A stretch of DNA of 64,000 nt from Lewinellaceae bacterium (GCA_020636215.1 JACJYG010000004.1:496001-560000); one strand, 5' to 3'; shown: positions 51,857-60,540, numbered from the stretch's first letter. Program-made: numbers and translations. The notes: generated from the letters alone by a model not told the origin.

Positions 51857-53272
51857 CTATAGTTGGAAACCTGTCGATCGTATCCCGAACCAAAATACAA
51901 AGGCCATACATAAATATACAAATACATCGCCAATTAAGCTATAAAGACTCACGCTTGCGGCCTTCGGCAAATGGGCCAGCATAATCTTATCATTTTCATC
52001 GAAGCTGCTCATTTGCGCTACTAGCTCCCCATAGGGAGTAATGGCCGCCGAAAGGCCGAAGCGGGTGGACCGAAGAATGGAATGCCCCTGCTCTACCGCC
52101 CGGAAGGCAGCCATTTTCGTGTGAATGGGATCAATTCCCCGCCAATCGGAAGCGGGAAGGGCGACAATATCTACCTCTTTTTTTCCAAATGCTTTGGCTA
52201 TATAGGGGAAATCATAATCGTAGCAAATGGCGCCTGCCATTTTAATATGGTTTATGGTATGGGCCTCAAACGGAGCCGTACCTTTAACGGCGGGTTCACC
52301 CGGTACCGGTTCGTGCTTAAAGTAGGTAGAGGCGATGGTTCCATCCGGTTTTATGAACAAGTATTTGTTCTCATATCTTATAGGCGCTTCCGATAGAAGG
52401 GCAACATAGGCAGCAACTAATGGAACCTGGCATTCAGCGGCAAGAGCAGTTAGCGAATCTCGCCACTGAGGCTCTTCTTCCGGTAAGACCGCTGCCGCCG
52501 CTTCGTTCCAGACGACCAATTCTGGGCCTTCCTTAGCCGCCATCCTGGTCCGGGCAAAGAGAATAGCCGCGTTCTGCCGGCGCAATTCATAGGAGGGTAA
52601 TGGGCCCACTCCTACCTCGGAGTCGGTTCCAACGGCCGCAACCCGAATCATCGGCCTGCCCTTTGAATGACTAAGATCATAACGCAGCGCCCCAAAAGAA
52701 AGGACTATTAAAAGGGTAAGCGCCGGGGGTAATACCCTTTTCAATCCCATACGTGCATCCATTATCAAATAAGCGGCCGTTGTATTCACCCAGTAGATGA
52801 GAAAGCCTAATCCGGCCAATCCGAAAAGCGAGACGGATTGTAGCAATACGATATGATCCATCTGAGTGTAAGCGGCGGCCCCCCAACTGCCAAGGGGGGT
52901 AAAAGTGTATTGTATCCATTCCAGAATGATCATCAGCGCCGGAAACAACAAGCCTGCGAATTTTTCGCCTCTAAACCGGGCCCAGATCAAAAAAGCCGGA
53001 AGGTGAAATAGGGCAATAGGTATGGAATACATGGGGATCACGAAAAAGGGTATGGGATCGGTTACGATCTTGAAGACCGTTACACTCCAGGCCAGTATAT
53101 AGGCAAGGGAAAACCACAGCCGGGACCGCCAACCACTCGTTTGGTGTAAATAGAGAAGAAATGGCGCATAGGCTATCCAGGCCAGGATTCCTATGCTAAC
53201 AGTCATGTGCGTACCAACTATTAAGACGACACCAAGAGCCAGCATTAAAAAGGGATTGAGGTTAACTTTCAT
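51857..53272 (-). CDS. Apolipoprotein N-acyltransferase-like (Lnt) protein
   Basis: The 471-residue membrane protein has about six transmembrane helices in residues 8-198, then a nitrilase-fold domain (about 208-440), then a final helix. This is the architecture of Lnt, which adds the third acyl chain to lipoproteins at the inner membrane. Catalytic residues are present: Glu257 (VVWNEAAA), Lys319 (STYFKHEP) and Cys350 (GAICYDYDF). It is somewhat shorter than E. coli Lnt (512). It may be a second, specialised N-acyltransferase. It lies on the minus strand 103 bp downstream of a Crp/Fnr gene and may be co-transcribed with it. Confidence 0.8.
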   Translation of the reverse strand: MKVNLNPFLMLALGVVLIVGTHMTVSIGILAWIAYAPFLLYLHQTSGWRSRLWFSLAYILAWSVTVFKIVTDPIPFFVIPMYSIPIALFHLPAFLIWARFRGEKFAGLLFPALMIILEWIQYTFTPLGSWGAAAYTQMDHIVLLQSVSLFGLAGLGFLIYWVNTTAAYLIMDARMGLKRVLPPALTLLIVLSFGALRYDLSHSKGRPMIRVAAVGTDSEVGVGPLPSYELRRQNAAILFARTRMAAKEGPELVVWNEAAAAVLPEEEPQWRDSLTALAAECQVPLVAAYVALLSEAPIRYENKYLFIKPDGTIASTYFKHEPVPGEPAVKGTAPFEAHTINHIKMAGAICYDYDFPYIAKAFGKKEVDIVALPASDWRGIDPIHTKMAAFRAVEQGHSILRSTRFGLSAAITPYGELVAQMSSFDENDKIMLAHLPKAASVSLYSLIGDVFVYLCMAFVFWFGIRSTGFQL

Positions 53273-53375
53273 GACTTCTGCTTTGTGTTTGTCACAAAAG
53301 TGTACCCTTTTTTGAGGCCAGTCATTATCATTTGTTAAAAAGGGAAACTGGCACAGAAGCGGCTTTTTTAATCCG

Positions 53376-53972
53376 CTAATTTCTCTTTCCCTCCGCCAGA
53401 TCCCGCCGGAGCCGGCTGAGAGAAATATTGGTAATGCCCAGGTAGGAGGCGATCATAGGATGAGGGACTTTGTTCTCCAGTCCGTCATACACTGCCCTGA
53501 ATCGAATTAGTCTTTCTTTAGCCGTAAGAGACGCAAAACCGATTTCTTTTTCTACTTTACGGATGAGTTCATCGAGCAATACGGTGTTGGCAAAAAAACG
53601 GATCTCCTGGTTTTCAATCATCAGTTCAACGAGGGCCTTTTCACTGAAATAAGCAACTTGCAAATCGGTAATGGCCTGAAAATATAGCAGAGAAAGCCCG
53701 TCCTTTGTTCTGGTAATATGTGGAGAGAGAACGGCCGGCGCCTGGAAAAAACTGATCATTATGTCGTCTCCATCCGGATTTACCAGATAACTCCGGCAGA
53801 TTCCTTCCAGGATGAAATACTCAGAGGAATTGGTGCGGCCGCGTTGAATGAAAACCTCATTTTTTGGAATGGTTTTATACTCCACCAATTGGGTAATTTG
53901 ACGGAAGGATTGGCCTGAAATAGGATACACTTCATCAAAAATAATTTTAATCACTTTTTCCGCGATATTCAT
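53376..53972 (-). CDS. Crp/Fnr-family transcriptional regulator
   Basis: The 198-residue protein has a cyclic-nucleotide-binding-like beta-roll (about 20-120, VEYKTIPKNEVFIQRGRTNSSEYFILEGI) and a C-terminal helix-turn-helix (HPMIASYLGITNISLSRLRR). It lies immediately upstream of the Lnt-like gene on the same strand, with which it may form an operon. The ligand is unknown; the effector pocket is unlike Crp. It differs clearly from the 49.3-kb regulator in sequence. Confidence 0.9.
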   Translation of the reverse strand: MNIAEKVIKIIFDEVYPISGQSFRQITQLVEYKTIPKNEVFIQRGRTNSSEYFILEGICRSYLVNPDGDDIMISFFQAPAVLSPHITRTKDGLSLLYFQAITDLQVAYFSEKALVELMIENQEIRFFANTVLLDELIRKVEKEIGFASLTAKERLIRFRAVYDGLENKVPHPMIASYLGITNISLSRLRRDLAEGKRN

Positions 53973-54717
53973 AGTTCAGCAACCATTTTTCTAAGTTTAT
54001 AAGTACGGCATGAATCTGTATCCGTAAGTTGGTTTACATCCGAATATAATGCTCATCCCAAGGCTCTTCGGCCAAATCCCTTTCGGGGAAAATATAGGTA
54101 AGGCTAATTACCAGATTGGGAAAGCGTACCGGGCTGATCTTATCCTCCTTGTTGAATGTATTGGGTGCAGGAGACATTTTAAAGATCTTTCCTTTGAGCC
54201 AACTAATTTACGAAAATCCGGATAGGGAATCAATTGACAGCTCCCTGGGTTCTGGCCTTATAGTTATATTGCCATATTGTTATGCGAATCTGGGGCTAAA
54301 TGCTTGCTATTGTGGAAGCCTAGGCAAAAAACAGAGCTGGGTAAGCTTTATGGGGGCCGCTGTCCCCCTCACCGAGGGGGTGGCCACAGGCCGGGGGAGG
54401 TTTAGATTTGAAAAATGAATCAAGAATATAAAACGACCAAACAAAAACACAAGCATTTTTGCCTGAGGCTTATTCCCCCTCCGCCCTTCGGGCACCTCCC
54501 CCCCGTGGGGAGGATAGGCTCTGGAGCCTCCGAAAAACCTCTGGATTTAGCCCTGGATTCGCATATTGTTATATTGGTTGGCTGTTACTACTCCGATTTC
54601 CCAATGAGCCGTACCTCTCTGCCAACAATATCACACCCTCCCGCCATGGCCAGGTAATAACCATGAAACCATGCAACCATAAAGCCACGATTTCCTTACC
54701 TTCCCACCCAAAAGGCC
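53973..54717. other. 745-bp repeat-rich spacer without supported gene
   Basis: It holds inverted copies of a 21-bp sequence (54281-54301 and 54545-54565, 19 of 21 matches), a CCCCCTCACCGAGGGGG hairpin (54364-54380), a CCCTTCGGGC hairpin (54485-54495) followed by CACCTCCCC, and ATATTGTTAT runs. Small ORFs here read across these repeats and are not credible. Confidence 0.6.
54281..54565. mobile_element. Possible MITE-like composite with inverted ends
   Basis: TATGCGAATCTGGGGCTAAA(T) and, reversed, a copy with two differences bound a 285-bp segment. Inside, a second inverted pair (AAGCCTAGGCAAAAA / TTTTTGCCTGAGGCTTA) and purine-rich hairpins occur. There is no ORF that could be a transposase. 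No target-site duplication was recognised. Confidence 0.45.
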
Positions 54718-55398
54718 ATGCCCCTCGCCCAACGCATCCTCAGCCTGAACCGCTCTTTTACCCCCGACTGGGAACTCCCCCCTCATGTCGAACTCCTGTA
54801 CCCCTATTCCGAAGCCGCCACCTGGCAGGCCATGGAGCAGTTCTACCATAAATATTATGCGGATGAACAAATGCGGGAGGGCATTTTTGGCATCAACCCG
54901 GGCCGCTTCGGAGCGGGCGTCACCGGCGTCCCCTTTACCGACCCTATCCGCCTGGAAACGGAGTGTGGGATCAGCAACTCTTTTGCCAAAAAGCCGGAAT
55001 TATCTTCTGAGTTCGTGTACAAAATTGTAAATGCCTGGGGAGGCGCGGAGGCCTTCTATGGGCAGTTCTACATCACTTCCCTTTGTCCGATGGGATTTAC
55101 CAAAGACGGCAAGAACTACAACTACTACGATGATAAAAAGCTTCAAAGGGCAGTGGAGCCCCATATTATCGACAACATCCGGGCGCAGATCGGGCTGGGA
55201 TTGAGCTCCCGCGTCGCCTTATGCATGGGACAAGGGCAGAACATGCAGTACTTTGAGAAAATCAATCAGGAACATGGCTTCTTTGATTCCATCCTGCCCC
55301 TGCCCCACCCCCGCTGGGTGATGCAGTACCGCCGCAAAAGGCTGGAGGAGTTTGTGGGGGATTACATCAAAAACCTGAGGCAGGCGGTGCAACTCTAG
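54718..55398 (+). CDS. SMUG2-type uracil-DNA glycosylase family protein (DUF4918)
   Basis: The 226-residue cytoplasmic protein matches the SMUG2/DUF4918 group of the uracil-DNA glycosylase superfamily. Active-site motif I reads GINPGRFGAGVTGVPFTDP (about residues 59-77), and the motif II region is LPLPHPRWVMQY (about 198-209). Such enzymes remove uracil or modified pyrimidines in base excision repair. The substrate of this clade is not established here. It is transcribed alone; a TACCTTCC box near 54698 resembles the -7 element. No repair partner is adjacent. Confidence 0.85.
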   Translation: MPLAQRILSLNRSFTPDWELPPHVELLYPYSEAATWQAMEQFYHKYYADEQMREGIFGINPGRFGAGVTGVPFTDPIRLETECGISNSFAKKPELSSEFVYKIVNAWGGAEAFYGQFYITSLCPMGFTKDGKNYNYYDDKKLQRAVEPHIIDNIRAQIGLGLSSRVALCMGQGQNMQYFEKINQEHGFFDSILPLPHPRWVMQYRRKRLEEFVGDYIKNLRQAVQL

Positions 55399-55665
55399 GA
55401 GATGGAAGCGGCTTCTGCTCAGGTCAAAGTGGTAGGTAACCGCTATACAGAGGCAATGGAGAAAGCGACGGGGCTTTGAGAGAAGACAAGAGTCATGTCA
55501 TACTCCAATCACTAACCCTTCCGTGCATAATCCCCCTTTTATGCAAGTTCAGTTGAAACCTCAGGGATTCAATTGCTTGAACTTCGTGAGTCATTATTTG
55601 GCTTACGTTATTTATTGGAAAAGAAAACCCTTATTTTACGCCATATTTCAAAAGTAATAAGCATC

Positions 55666-56121
55666 ATGGCCATCTTCAACCTTAACATCAACGGAAAAAA
55701 ACAACAGGTAGATGTCGATCCCAACACGCCCATACTCTGGGTGCTGCGGGACCACCTCAATTTAGTTGGAACCAAGTACGGTTGCGGCATTGCCCAGTGC
55801 GGCGCCTGCACCATCCACCTCGGCGAGGTGGCCATGCGCTCCTGCATGCTGCCCATTTCGGTGGTAGGCAACCAGCCCATCACCACCATCGAGGGTTTGT
55901 CTGAAAACGGCGATCACCCCGTGCAGAAAGCCTGGCTGGATCACGACGTCGCCCAGTGCGGCTACTGCCAGACGGGGCAAATCATGAACGCCGCTGCATT
56001 CCTGAAAGCCAACCCCAACCCCAGCGATGAGGAGATCGAAGCTGCTATGAACGGCAATATCTGCCGCTGCGGCACCTATACCCGCATCAAGGCGGCGATC
56101 AAGACGGCGGCTGCAGGGTGA
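55666..56121 (+). CDS. Molybdenum hydroxylase small subunit, 2 x [2Fe-2S] (isoquinoline 1-oxidoreductase-like alpha)
   Basis: From MAIFNLNING the 151-residue protein has a plant-type ferredoxin domain with Cys40, Cys45, Cys48 and Cys60, and a helical second cluster domain with Cys98, Cys101, Cys133 and Cys135 (QCGYCQTGQ, ICRCGTY). It transfers electrons from the molybdenum cofactor subunit to an acceptor. It is followed by the large subunit gene 132 bp downstream; a short GGCTGGAT array fills part of that spacer. No FAD-subunit gene is present, as in isoquinoline oxidoreductase-type enzymes that use a different electron acceptor such as a cytochrome c. Confidence 0.92.
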   Translation: MAIFNLNINGKKQQVDVDPNTPILWVLRDHLNLVGTKYGCGIAQCGACTIHLGEVAMRSCMLPISVVGNQPITTIEGLSENGDHPVQKAWLDHDVAQCGYCQTGQIMNAAAFLKANPNPSDEEIEAAMNGNICRCGTYTRIKAAIKTAAAG

Positions 56122-56145
56122 TGGCTGGATGGCTGGATGGCTGTA
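56122..56145. repeat. GGCTGGAT tandem units behind stop codon
   Basis: About two and a half GGCTGGAT units start right after the small-subunit stop codon. A reverse unit (CAGCCATCCA) lies at 56177-56186, giving a possible hairpin. Confidence 0.6.
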
Positions 56146-56253
56146 TTGTTGCCCCCACTATGGCAGCCAGCAATTCAGCCATCCAACTATTCAGCAGGCC
56201 CCACCCTGCCAAACCATATAACAATATAAAAACACAGCAATATAACCACCACC

Positions 56254-58509
56254 ATGGCTATAATAAAAACAACATACAATCGGCGTTCCTTCCTGAAAAC
56301 CACGGCCCTGGCCGGGGGCGGCATGATGATCGGCTTCAGTTGGCTGACAGGATGCCAGCCGGCTCCCGAAGCAGGCCTCGAAATTCCAAAGGAATGGTTC
56401 GAGATCAACAGTTTTTTGAAGATCGGAGAAAATGGCGTGGTGACTATTATGTCACCTAACCCGGAATTCGGCCAGAACGTAAAAACCGCCATGCCCATGA
56501 TCGTGGCGGAGGAACTCGACGTGGATTGGAAAAACGTCATCGTCGAGCAGGCGCCATTCAATACGGACCTGTATACCCGCCAAATGGCCGGCGGTAGTCA
56601 GTCCATCCGGCAAGGGTGGCAAGGCCTTCGTATGGCCGGCGCCACAGCCAGGCAAATGCTCCGGGAGGCGGCGGCTCAGGCCTGGCAGGTACCCGTGGAA
56701 GAGATCTCCACCGAGGCGGGCGTGCTTTACCATAAGAACAGCGACAAATCGGCGGGCTATGGCGAAATGGCCGCCGCCGCCGCCAACATACCTGTGCCGG
56801 AAGAAGTGCAACTGAAAGAGGTGAAGGACTTCAAGATCATCGGCAAATCCCGCAAGAACGTGGATGGGCTGAAGATCGTGACCGGACAACCACTATTCGG
56901 AGTGGATTATAGCCGCGACGGTATGCTCATCGCTATGATCGCCCACCCGCCCGCCTTCGGGATGAAACTGAAATCGGTGGACGACTCGGCGGCACGGAAC
57001 ATGCCGGGTATTAAAGATATTTTCACCATCAAAACGTATGAGGACGATTACGAAAGGAACGCCTTTGATACGAACACCTTCCCCGAGCTGGTTGCCATTG
57101 TCGGCAACACCACCTGGGAAGTAATGAACGCCAAAAAGGCGCTTAGGATCGAGTGGGAACCCTTCTCCGATTATTCGGAAACGGTGAATTCCTGGGGTGG
57201 AAAACAGGATGTTCGAATTCCCGCAGGACTGGAAAGCACTACTGCCCACATCACAAAGATGGCGGAAATGGCTGCCAAACCAGGGAACGTACTTCGTAAA
57301 GACGGTGACCCGGAAGCGGCCTTCAAAAATGCGGCAAAGGTGATAGAACGCACCTATACGGCCCCCTTCCTGGCCCACAACTGCATGGAGCCGATGAACT
57401 TCTTCGCCCATGTTACTGCAGACAAGGCAGAGCTGGCCGGGCCGCTTCAGGCGCCGGAGTTCATCGAGCAAACATTGTCCGCCCGGCTTGGCATGCCACT
57501 CGAAAAGATCGATATTCAAATGACTCGGATGGGGGGTGGTTTCGGGCGCCGGGCTTATAGCCACCATATGGTTGAAGCGGCGGTCATTTCCCAAAAAGTA
57601 AATGCCCCCGTTAAGCTGCTGTATACCCGTGAGGACGACATGACTTTTGGTATTTATCGCCCGGCCTACCACGCCACCTACCGTGCTGCTTTAGATGCCG
57701 ACAATAAGCTGATCGCCTACCACGTAAAGGCCGGCGGCATCCCGGAAAGCCCATTGGGCCGAGCCGCTAACCGCTTCCCGGCCGGCGCTGTAGATAATTA
57801 CCTTGCCGAAGAGTGGGCGATAGCATCTAATATTACTATCGGGGCATTCCGGGCGCCAAGGTCCAACTTCCTCGCCGGAGCCGAGCAGTCCTTCCTGGAT
57901 GAAGTAGCGGAGGCCGCCGGCAAAGACCCGATTGAATTCCGCCTGGAACTTCTGGAACGGGCGCAAAATAATCCTGTAGGCGAAACCAACGACTACGAAG
58001 CAGCCCGCTACGCCGGCGTACTGGAACTGGCCCGGGAAAAATCAGGATGGGGCCAGGAAGCTCCTAATGTATTCCGCGGTGTTGCCGCCTATTTCTGCCA
58101 TAACTCCTATGTTGCCCATGTGCTGGATTTGACAATAGAGAATGGGGCCCCAAGGGTGGAAAAGGTCTGCTGCGCCATTGACTGTGGCATTGTAATCAAT
58201 CCTGATGCTGCCGCCAATATGGCTGAAGGAGCAATCGTGGACGGCATCGGCAATGCCTTTTTCGGCGCTATGACTTTCAAGGAAGGGGTACCGGAAAAAA
58301 ATAATTTTGATAATTATCGCATGATCCGGATGAGTGAGGCGCCCAGAGCAATTGATGTTCATTTCGTGCAAAACGACATTGACCCTACAGGTATGGGCGA
58401 ACCGCCCTTCCCCCCTATTTTCGGGGCTGTTGCCAATGCACTATATAAAGCAACGGGCAAGCGTTCCTACAATCAGCCGTTCTTAGGTGAAAAGCCGGTG
58501 TTGGGGTAG
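56254..58509 (+). CDS. Molybdenum hydroxylase large subunit (isoquinoline 1-oxidoreductase-like beta)
   Basis: The 751-residue protein begins with a twin-arginine signal (NRRSFLKTTALAGGG) that ends in a lipobox-like LTGC, so it may be a Tat-exported lipoprotein in the periplasm. Characteristic molybdopterin-binding and catalytic parts are seen: GGGFGRR (about 430), a FRAPR region (about 533), and GMGEPPFPPI with the catalytic Glu near residue 712. It belongs to the xanthine oxidase superfamily, branch of isoquinoline 1-oxidoreductase and aldehyde dehydrogenase types. It pairs with the small subunit gene upstream. The substrate (an aromatic N-heterocycle or an aldehyde) is not determined by sequence alone. 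Confidence 0.92.
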   Translation: MAIIKTTYNRRSFLKTTALAGGGMMIGFSWLTGCQPAPEAGLEIPKEWFEINSFLKIGENGVVTIMSPNPEFGQNVKTAMPMIVAEELDVDWKNVIVEQAPFNTDLYTRQMAGGSQSIRQGWQGLRMAGATARQMLREAAAQAWQVPVEEISTEAGVLYHKNSDKSAGYGEMAAAAANIPVPEEVQLKEVKDFKIIGKSRKNVDGLKIVTGQPLFGVDYSRDGMLIAMIAHPPAFGMKLKSVDDSAARNMPGIKDIFTIKTYEDDYERNAFDTNTFPELVAIVGNTTWEVMNAKKALRIEWEPFSDYSETVNSWGGKQDVRIPAGLESTTAHITKMAEMAAKPGNVLRKDGDPEAAFKNAAKVIERTYTAPFLAHNCMEPMNFFAHVTADKAELAGPLQAPEFIEQTLSARLGMPLEKIDIQMTRMGGGFGRRAYSHHMVEAAVISQKVNAPVKLLYTREDDMTFGIYRPAYHATYRAALDADNKLIAYHVKAGGIPESPLGRAANRFPAGAVDNYLAEEWAIASNITIGAFRAPRSNFLAGAEQSFLDEVAEAAGKDPIEFRLELLERAQNNPVGETNDYEAARYAGVLELAREKSGWGQEAPNVFRGVAAYFCHNSYVAHVLDLTIENGAPRVEKVCCAIDCGIVINPDAAANMAEGAIVDGIGNAFFGAMTFKEGVPEKNNFDNYRMIRMSEAPRAIDVHFVQNDIDPTGMGEPPFPPIFGAVANALYKATGKRSYNQPFLGEKPVLG

Positions 58510-58604
58510 CGGATTGGAGATTGGAATAGACAGGCATCAGGGAGATTCCGCGCTAGGCTTCCGCTAAACAGGAGTTTTAATGTCAACACTCTTTTTCCCC
58601 CGCC

Positions 58605-59016
58605 CTACCTCAGGCAATCGATCTTATGGATGAAGAAAAAGGCGGCAAGGAGGATCAGGATATAAAGCGCGAAAAAAGGAAGAAAACCGGATGTCTCGAT
58701 CAGCCATCCTCCTAGCATGGGAAAGAGCGCAGGGATAATATTGCCCGCCCCGGCGATGCCGCTGTAGAGGGGCCGGTTCTGGTTTCCTGAAATTTCGAGT
58801 AGAACCCCGTTCATGCTTATGGTATGAATCGACACCACTACGCCTCCCAGCATAATGGCAGTGATCAGTCCGATATGAACAGCTTCTCCCCTATTCCACC
58901 AGCATAACCGGGATCACAGAGTCTACGTCCATGAAATTCTTGGCCAACGTCAAAAATATGGAGTGCCACAGAAACGCCAGGTAGTTGTACTTGGAAACTT
59001 TCGATGTTAACTCCAT
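58605..59016 (-). pseudogene. Decayed MFS transporter (frameshift and internal deletion)
   Basis: An ATG at 59016 starts MELTSKVSKYNYLAFLW ... NFMDVDSVIPVMLVE, the N-terminal helix of a Bacteroidota MFS transporter, and then meets a TAG. The next frame continues with GEAVHIGLITAIMLGG, the sequence expected after it. That segment then joins directly to SIHTISMNGVLLEI ... LFPMLGGWLIE ... FFIHKI, which looks like the last two or three helices. Roughly 300 residues of the transporter are missing. This is a frameshift plus an internal deletion, hence a pseudogene. It lies beside the NifX-like gene. Confidence 0.75.
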
Positions 59017-59033
59017 CCGCTAATGGAAAACCT

Positions 59034-59492
59034 TTATTCTTCTTTCAGGGGAATGGACAAGACCCTGTCTTTCATGATCCGTATGATATTGTGCTTCCCG
59101 GGATTGCCCTTCCATTCCGATTCGATTTCCTCCTGCCTGTCGGCAATCTTACTACTGGCTGCCAGAATCGAGGAATCGGTGACCAGCACTGGCATAAAGT
59201 GCTCGCAGATGCGCCTGATGTTCGGCCCGAATTGCCTGGAAACGACAACCTGCACGCCTTTGCCCTTGAGGAGCGCTATGATCGAGTCCGCTTTCCGGCC
59301 GTGGCCGTGGCCGGCTTCGTGCCCTTGGCTCCCGTGATGGCCGTGATGGCCCTTAAAGGGATTGATGATCTCTCCAGTGGATATCCAGCCTTTTTCTCCC
59401 AACTCGAACAGGAGAAACTTGTCGGCATCCCCGAAGTGCTGGCTTTCAATAGTGTTTTGTGTGCTGACGGCAAAAGCAAAGTTCAGGTTCAT
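59034..59492 (-). CDS. NifX/NifB-like dinitrogenase iron-molybdenum cofactor family protein
   Basis: The 152-residue protein fits the small cofactor-binding family (NifX, NafY C-terminal and YmcC-like): FAFAVSTQNTIESQHFGDADKFLLFEL at the start, a central GVQVVVSRQFGPNIRRICEHFMPVLV, and a C-terminal helix. Between them is a histidine-rich loop of about 20 residues (GHHGHHGSQGHEAGHGHG at about 48-65), suggesting metal binding. No nif genes occur in this window, so it is likely a general metal-cofactor or redox-sensing protein rather than part of nitrogen fixation. It lies 18 bp from the start of the MFS pseudogene, with which it may once have formed an operon. Confidence 0.8.
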   Translation of the reverse strand: MNLNFAFAVSTQNTIESQHFGDADKFLLFELGEKGWISTGEIINPFKGHHGHHGSQGHEAGHGHGRKADSIIALLKGKGVQVVVSRQFGPNIRRICEHFMPVLVTDSSILAASSKIADRQEEIESEWKGNPGKHNIIRIMKDRVLSIPLKEE

Positions 59493-59567
59493 GGCAGGCT
59501 GTGATTGGTTACTTTCCTTTGGTGCAATATGCGCCTATCCCAGAAGGAAGAAGTTCGTCGGCCGAAC

Positions 59568-59604
59568 TCCCGGGCGTAAGATAAACATAATCCTACGCCC
59601 GGGA
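59568..59604. repeat. 37-bp hairpin with 11-bp perfect arms
   Basis: TCCCGGGCGTA (59568-59578) pairs with TACGCCCGGGA (59594-59604) around a 15-base AT-rich loop. GTTCG/CGAAC (59553-59567) is a second small hairpin next to it. There is no T tail. Confidence 0.75.
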
Positions 59605-59677
59605 TGTGCGGACGATCACAGTGTATTAACTGGCTTCATTTGACCGGAGGACCGAAACCTGAAAAAACGGCCATAAG

Positions 59678-59848
59678 CCTCAGAAACTGTTTGAATTTGG
59701 TTTTTAGAATTTATTATAGGCTATTTTTTCGTCAATCAAGGCTCTTTTTGAGCCTCGTACCCATAGGTACGGGGCGAAAAAAAGCCGCAGAGTGGCGGAA
59801 AAAGAGGCATAATAAAACTGAAGGACTAAATTCAAACAGCTTCTCAGG
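59678..59848. mobile_element. 171-bp palindromic MITE-like element
   Basis: The ends CCTCAGAAACTGTTTGAATT (59678-59697) and, reversed, CCTGAGAAGCTGTTTGAATT (59829-59848) are inverted repeats of more than 20 bp with few differences. The interior is also near-palindromic: TTTATTATAGGC ... GGCATAATAAA and TTTTTTCG ... CGAAAAAAA, around a CGTACCCATAGGTACG hairpin. It has no ORF. It looks like a non-autonomous element, though no target duplication was recognised. Confidence 0.75.
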
Positions 59849-59882
59849 TTTCAAAATTTCCGAAGCTGAAGCACAGGCTTTC

Positions 59883-60320
59883 CTATCCTTCGTCAGTGCT
59901 TACCTTGCCCTTCTGCTTTCTCTCGCTTTTGTCCTTCTTTCCTTTTTTTCCCTGCTTCTGCATTTCTTGCTTTCCCTGCTTTTGCTCCATTCGCTTCTTT
60001 TGAAGCTCCATTTGTTTTTGGTATTGCGCTTCAGTTAGCACCTGCTTGAGTTCGGCGTTCTTCTCTTCGTTCATTTTCATCATAGCGTCGTGGTCGCCCT
60101 TCAGTTCTTTCTGCTTTTCCAGGTACTTCATGTTGATCGCCTTTACTTGCTCTGCCTGCTTGTCGTCCAAACCTAAATTGGACTTCATACGCTCTGTTTG
60201 CTGCTCGGCGCGCTGTTCAGGCGTTTGATTTTGACCGCCTCTCTGGGCGTAAACAGACAGGGTGAGTACCATCATCACCATAGCTGTGGCCAGTATCCGG
60301 CCGAAGATTTTGATCATCAT
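59883..60320 (-). CDS. Spy/CpxP-like periplasmic protein
   Basis: The 145-residue protein has a signal peptide (MMIKIFGRILATAMVMMVLTLSVYAQ) and then a helical domain of the LTxxQ type (RAEQQTERMKSNLGLDDKQAEQVKAINMKY ... VLTEAQYQKQMEL). It ends in a Lys/Gln-rich tail (KQGKQEMQKQGKKGKKDKSERKQKGK). The Bacteroidota members are often labelled DUF4890 or Spy-like; such proteins act as periplasmic chaperones in E. coli. It lies downstream of a TonB receptor on the same strand, 311 bp away. The Lys-rich tail could bind acidic ligands. Confidence 0.75.
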   Translation of the reverse strand: MMIKIFGRILATAMVMMVLTLSVYAQRGGQNQTPEQRAEQQTERMKSNLGLDDKQAEQVKAINMKYLEKQKELKGDHDAMMKMNEEKNAELKQVLTEAQYQKQMELQKKRMEQKQGKQEMQKQGKKGKKDKSERKQKGKVSTDEG

Positions 60321-60417
60321 AGGTTTAATGAAATTTGAGCGTTAAAAATTATTATACATAAAAATTCAATGATCTAATGACGGGAGACAATACTCAGGGC
60401 CACTATTATCAGTCCGC

Positions 60418-60440
60418 AATTAGCAGTCGGCAGTATTCAG
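60418..60440. repeat. Short GCAGT-type repeats
   Basis: Units TTAGCAGTCGGCAGTATTCAGTA-type lie here, similar to those at 41082 and 47190. Confidence 0.4.
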
Positions 60441-60540
60441 TATCCTGATATAATGCCTACTGGCTACTTTTAACTAACAAATCCAAAATTTGGTAGTCAA
60501 TTGTCCTTGTGAGGGCCTTGCTTCTCTCCAGAAACCTTTA

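Noticed and set aside
59034..59492. Nitrogen-fixation gene cluster
   Set aside because: Only a NifX-fold protein is present; no nifHDK, nifB or nifEN is seen.
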